This document shows positions 32,801-34,831 of a DNA stretch of 34,831 nt, one piece after another (within the stretch, counting starts at the first letter, position 1; each line of letters starts with the position of its first letter). The notes beneath the pieces were generated by a model. The model was not told the origin of the DNA. It made no database searches and saw only the letters and a list, made by a program, of their open reading frames with translations. Both the position numbers and the translations under genes were made by a program. Origin of the DNA: Lachnospiraceae bacterium (GTDB lineage: Bacteria > Bacillota > Clostridia > Lachnospirales > Lachnospiraceae); assembly GCA_029338675.1 (NCBI GenBank), contig JAQYAV010000023.1, positions 1 through 34,831 on the forward strand, read 5' to 3'.

Positions 32801-34372
32801 TTAACCGTTCCTCCTTTCAAATATCATATCTGTAACCAAGAATTTGTCCGCATCATCTTCCTCTGACAAATACGACATAAGAACAACATCCTCATCTCCA
32901 AATTCTATAGTAAAATCCATATCAATAAATTTATCAATGGCCTCTTTATCTAAATTACGAACAACCATTTCCTCAAGCATAGTATCCTGCTTCTCCACCA
33001 TCTGCTTTAGGTTGTATTCCCTCTTGCCTGCCAAATGAACCAAAAATGCATAATAATCTCTATTAGCAAATATCTCTTCTCCAAACTTAATTTCAAGAAT
33101 TCCATTAAATTCCTTCAAAGTAACCTTGTTCCACTTCTTAAGCTGATCTAACAATTCATAGAAGATTTTTCCAAAGTTTGCTGCAATCTTTGTATCTAAT
33201 ATCTCATCCTCATACTTAAAATCCATATCAAGTGGAGCATTTTCAACCTTCTCGCCCTTTGCCTTATCATCAGATCTAAGTGTCAAAATATTATCGATAG
33301 ATTTAACACTAAATGTTTTCTCTATCTTCGGCGCAAATAACGGAAGCAAAATATGTGCCATATCCTCTGGCCTATCCTTATCCATCATCTTAAGCATACA
33401 CTGTCTAAAATCAAATATAGGTCTTAATTTTCTAAGCTTTGCACGATTAATAATATTGTCAGAAAATTGTTGCAATTCCATAGTCTGCGCAATAAGCTGA
33501 CTATGGTTATATATGGTTTTCTTAAGCTCAGTCTCAAGACTGCTTATTTCCTCCATGGCTTTGGATCTAAGTGTTCCTTTTCCGTCAGCCGATTTATTTT
33601 CAAACTGTGCTCTTTCTATAGCCTTATCAACTAATGCCTTATTCTTAACAAATAGCTTTTGCTCCTCTGAAAACCATTTTGCAGTAGTATCCATGTACTC
33701 TTCATACGCCTTCGCTCCCTCAAATACATCAATGCTTAGCAACTTTAATACCCTGTCTTTTTCAAGCTTAATCTGTGTTACTTGGCTATTTATTCTCTTT
33801 ACAACATCTATTCCGCCCTTAAAGTTATTAGACGTAATCATTTTCTCCAACAACAACTGAGAAACATTAATCTTACTTTCGTCTCTTATCTCTTTTGTAT
33901 CTAAATAAAATTCTATTCCGTCTGAAGTAATTGTATAAAGCACTTGCCCATTGCTAATTCTACTTTCAATAAGTTTCACTCTAGCAACCTTAGTAGTTTT
34001 GTTTTCAGGATCAAAGAATTTAAATTCAAATGCCTTACCATCATTTTTAAGCTTATCAAATATATATGCAATCAATTGTTTTTTTTCGTCTTCCGACTCG
34101 TTAATATCGAAATCACGTTCCAGTAGTTCTGCCAAAAAGCCCTCATATTCTTCATATGTAATATCTTTTTCATGGAAATTATTCTCATTAATTAAATAAC
34201 GCAAGGATGCCATAGTAATATAACCCATATCCAAAAAGTTATACTTTCCCTCCTTATATTGCGAAAAAGTTGTTTCACAAAGAACAAAAAAAGGATAATA
34301 CTTTTTAAGGTTATGCATCCTCGCATTATGCTCTGAAATTATATCATTTATCATTACATGCTTTAACGCCAT
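32801..34372 (-). CDS. jetA: Kleisin-like subunit of a Wadjet/MksBEF-type condensin (JetA-like)
   Basis: A cytoplasmic protein of 523 residues. The first 200 residues look like winged-helix domains (YPFFVLCETTFSQYKEGKYNFLDMGYITMA and SDGIEFYLDTKEIRDE). A long helical middle follows (about 200-340), then a C-terminal domain that would contact the SMC head. Kleisins bridge the two SMC heads; JetA plays this part in Wadjet and MukF in MukBEF. It heads the three-gene operon jetA-jetB-jetC with spacing of 2 and -8 bases. GGTGAATT precedes its ATG. A possible promoter lies 60 bases upstream and a terminator for the gene before it. The match to the JetA family is by overall pattern, so it should be confirmed by profile search. 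Confidence 0.72.
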   Translation of the reverse strand: MALKHVMINDIISEHNARMHNLKKYYPFFVLCETTFSQYKEGKYNFLDMGYITMASLRYLINENNFHEKDITYEEYEGFLAELLERDFDINESEDEKKQLIAYIFDKLKNDGKAFEFKFFDPENKTTKVARVKLIESRISNGQVLYTITSDGIEFYLDTKEIRDESKINVSQLLLEKMITSNNFKGGIDVVKRINSQVTQIKLEKDRVLKLLSIDVFEGAKAYEEYMDTTAKWFSEEQKLFVKNKALVDKAIERAQFENKSADGKGTLRSKAMEEISSLETELKKTIYNHSQLIAQTMELQQFSDNIINRAKLRKLRPIFDFRQCMLKMMDKDRPEDMAHILLPLFAPKIEKTFSVKSIDNILTLRSDDKAKGEKVENAPLDMDFKYEDEILDTKIAANFGKIFYELLDQLKKWNKVTLKEFNGILEIKFGEEIFANRDYYAFLVHLAGKREYNLKQMVEKQDTMLEEMVVRNLDKEAIDKFIDMDFTIEFGDEDVVLMSYLSEEDDADKFLVTDMIFERRNG

Positions 34373-34430
34373 AATTCACCAATAATCCCCATTTTCCACG
34401 TTTAGTCAACAAAAATACATAGTTATTTTT

Positions 34431-34459
34431 ATTTTAATACATACTCACTGATTATGCAA
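34431..34459 (-). promoter_or_regulatory. Possible promoter of the jetABC operon
   Basis: On the minus strand, TTGCAT (34454-34459), a 17-base spacer and TAAAAT (34431-34436), about 60 bases before the jetA start. The -35 is poor, so confidence is limited. Confidence 0.35.
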
Positions 34460-34561
34460 ACAAATTCGTTAACATAACTCTTTTACATATGTACTTATTT
34501 CAATAAATTAACAAACAATATCTATATAAATCACCAAAAGAATACTGTTTATAATAAAAAA

Positions 34562-34592
34562 CAGAATGAAATGACCTAATCACTTCATTCTG
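34562..34592 (-). terminator. Terminator of the AAA-ATPase/nuclease gene at the right edge
   Basis: A 13-bp stem (34562-34574 with 34580-34592, one G-U pair in the minus transcript) has a five-base loop and is followed by TTTTTTATT. It lies about 70 bases past the stop of the right-edge gene and isolates the jet operon from it. Confidence 0.88.
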
Positions 34593-34663
34593 ATAAATAT
34601 ATCGTTATATTATTTCGTATTATATGATATTGCAAATAATTTGTTTTATAAATTACATACAAT

Positions 34664-34831
34664 TCATCTAAACATATCTATAATTTCATTATTCCATTCT
34701 TCAATAACACAGGTATGGTGCTTTTTATCTTCGCCCTCTGCATCATAATTAACTCCAACAAGAAGAATCCTGTCACTATAACCTGACAGTGCTCCCTGAT
34801 ACCTCTTCTCTTTTATCTGCTTTATTGCAGT
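34664..34831 (-). CDS. C-terminus of an AAA-ATPase/PD-(D/E)XK nuclease-like protein (runs off the right edge)
   Basis: Only the last 55 residues are in the window, too few for a catalytic motif. The pattern QIKEKRYQGAL, then ILLVGVNYDAEGEDKKHHTC and IEEW, matches the C-terminal end of the AAA-like ATPase plus PD-(D/E)XK nuclease proteins that are abundant in Lachnospiraceae and Bacteroidetes, whose function is unclear. It is separated from jetA by a strong terminator and about 290 bases, in which no further gene is seen. A link to the jet operon is thus not supported by transcription. Confidence 0.65.
   Translation of the reverse strand, partial: TAIKQIKEKRYQGALSGYSDRILLVGVNYDAEGEDKKHHTCVIEEWNNEIIDMFR

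Noticed and set aside
32801-34831. JetD or another nuclease subunit to the right of jetA
   Set aside because: The right-edge gene looks like the tail of an AAA-ATPase/PD-(D/E)XK protein and is cut off by a strong terminator. Its 55 visible residues do not support a JetD call.

Overview
The window looks like chromosome from a low-GC Gram-positive anaerobe, most likely a member of the Lachnospiraceae (Clostridia). The evidence is the A+T-rich sequence with strong AGGAGG-type ribosome binding sites, the PucR/CdaR-type regulator next to ftsEX, the UgpC/MsmX-type sugar ATPase, the JetABC-type condensin genes and the MoxR/DUF58/transglutaminase cassette. The genus cannot be fixed from the sequence. 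Almost every gene is on the minus strand; only an integrase remnant and one short-chain dehydrogenase are on plus.

Layout, left to right. 1-990 is a mobile-element scar: the start of a DUF134 gene (minus, running off the edge) and the C-terminal catalytic part of a tyrosine recombinase (plus), lying against the 3' end of guaA, a known integration site for genomic islands. 997-2541 is guaA. 2831-7212 is a cell-wall block: ftsE, ftsX, a coiled-coil M23 peptidase that is the probable FtsEX partner, and an S41 C-terminal processing protease lipoprotein. A PucR/CdaR-type regulator (7256-8344) lies just upstream of ftsE. 8508-9620 is a ugpC-like sugar ABC ATPase. 9808-11315 holds a YitT membrane protein and a membrane-anchored LytR_C protein. 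11527-12249 is a FabG-like dehydrogenase. 12329-15605 holds a NatAB-like ABC exporter and thioredoxin reductase. 15853-18263 holds a small orphan ORF, a nitrilase-family amidase and an HSL-family esterase; the esterase forms an operon with a zinc-ribbon membrane protein and a condensation-type acyltransferase (to 20222). A tRNA-Thr(CGT) follows.

20484-24812 is the classical MoxR ATPase, DUF58 and transmembrane transglutaminase operon. 25197-26658 holds malic enzyme and a small coiled-coil protein. 26750-27625 is an SPL-like radical SAM protein. 27686-34372 is a tightly coupled three-gene operon that looks like JetA (kleisin), JetB (MukE-like) and JetC (SMC-like ATPase) of a Wadjet/MksBEF-type condensin. 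No jetD nuclease gene lies on either flank. The right edge holds the C-terminus of a probable AAA-ATPase/PD-(D/E)XK protein.

Non-coding structure is plentiful: clear intrinsic terminators after most operons, a 26-bp tandem repeat array upstream of the S41 protease gene, a 56-bp tandem duplication that copies the 3' end of the malic enzyme gene, a terminator-like hairpin that contains the yitT start codon, and helically spaced short repeats between the integrase remnant and guaA. The most interesting candidate system is the JetD-less JetABC operon.
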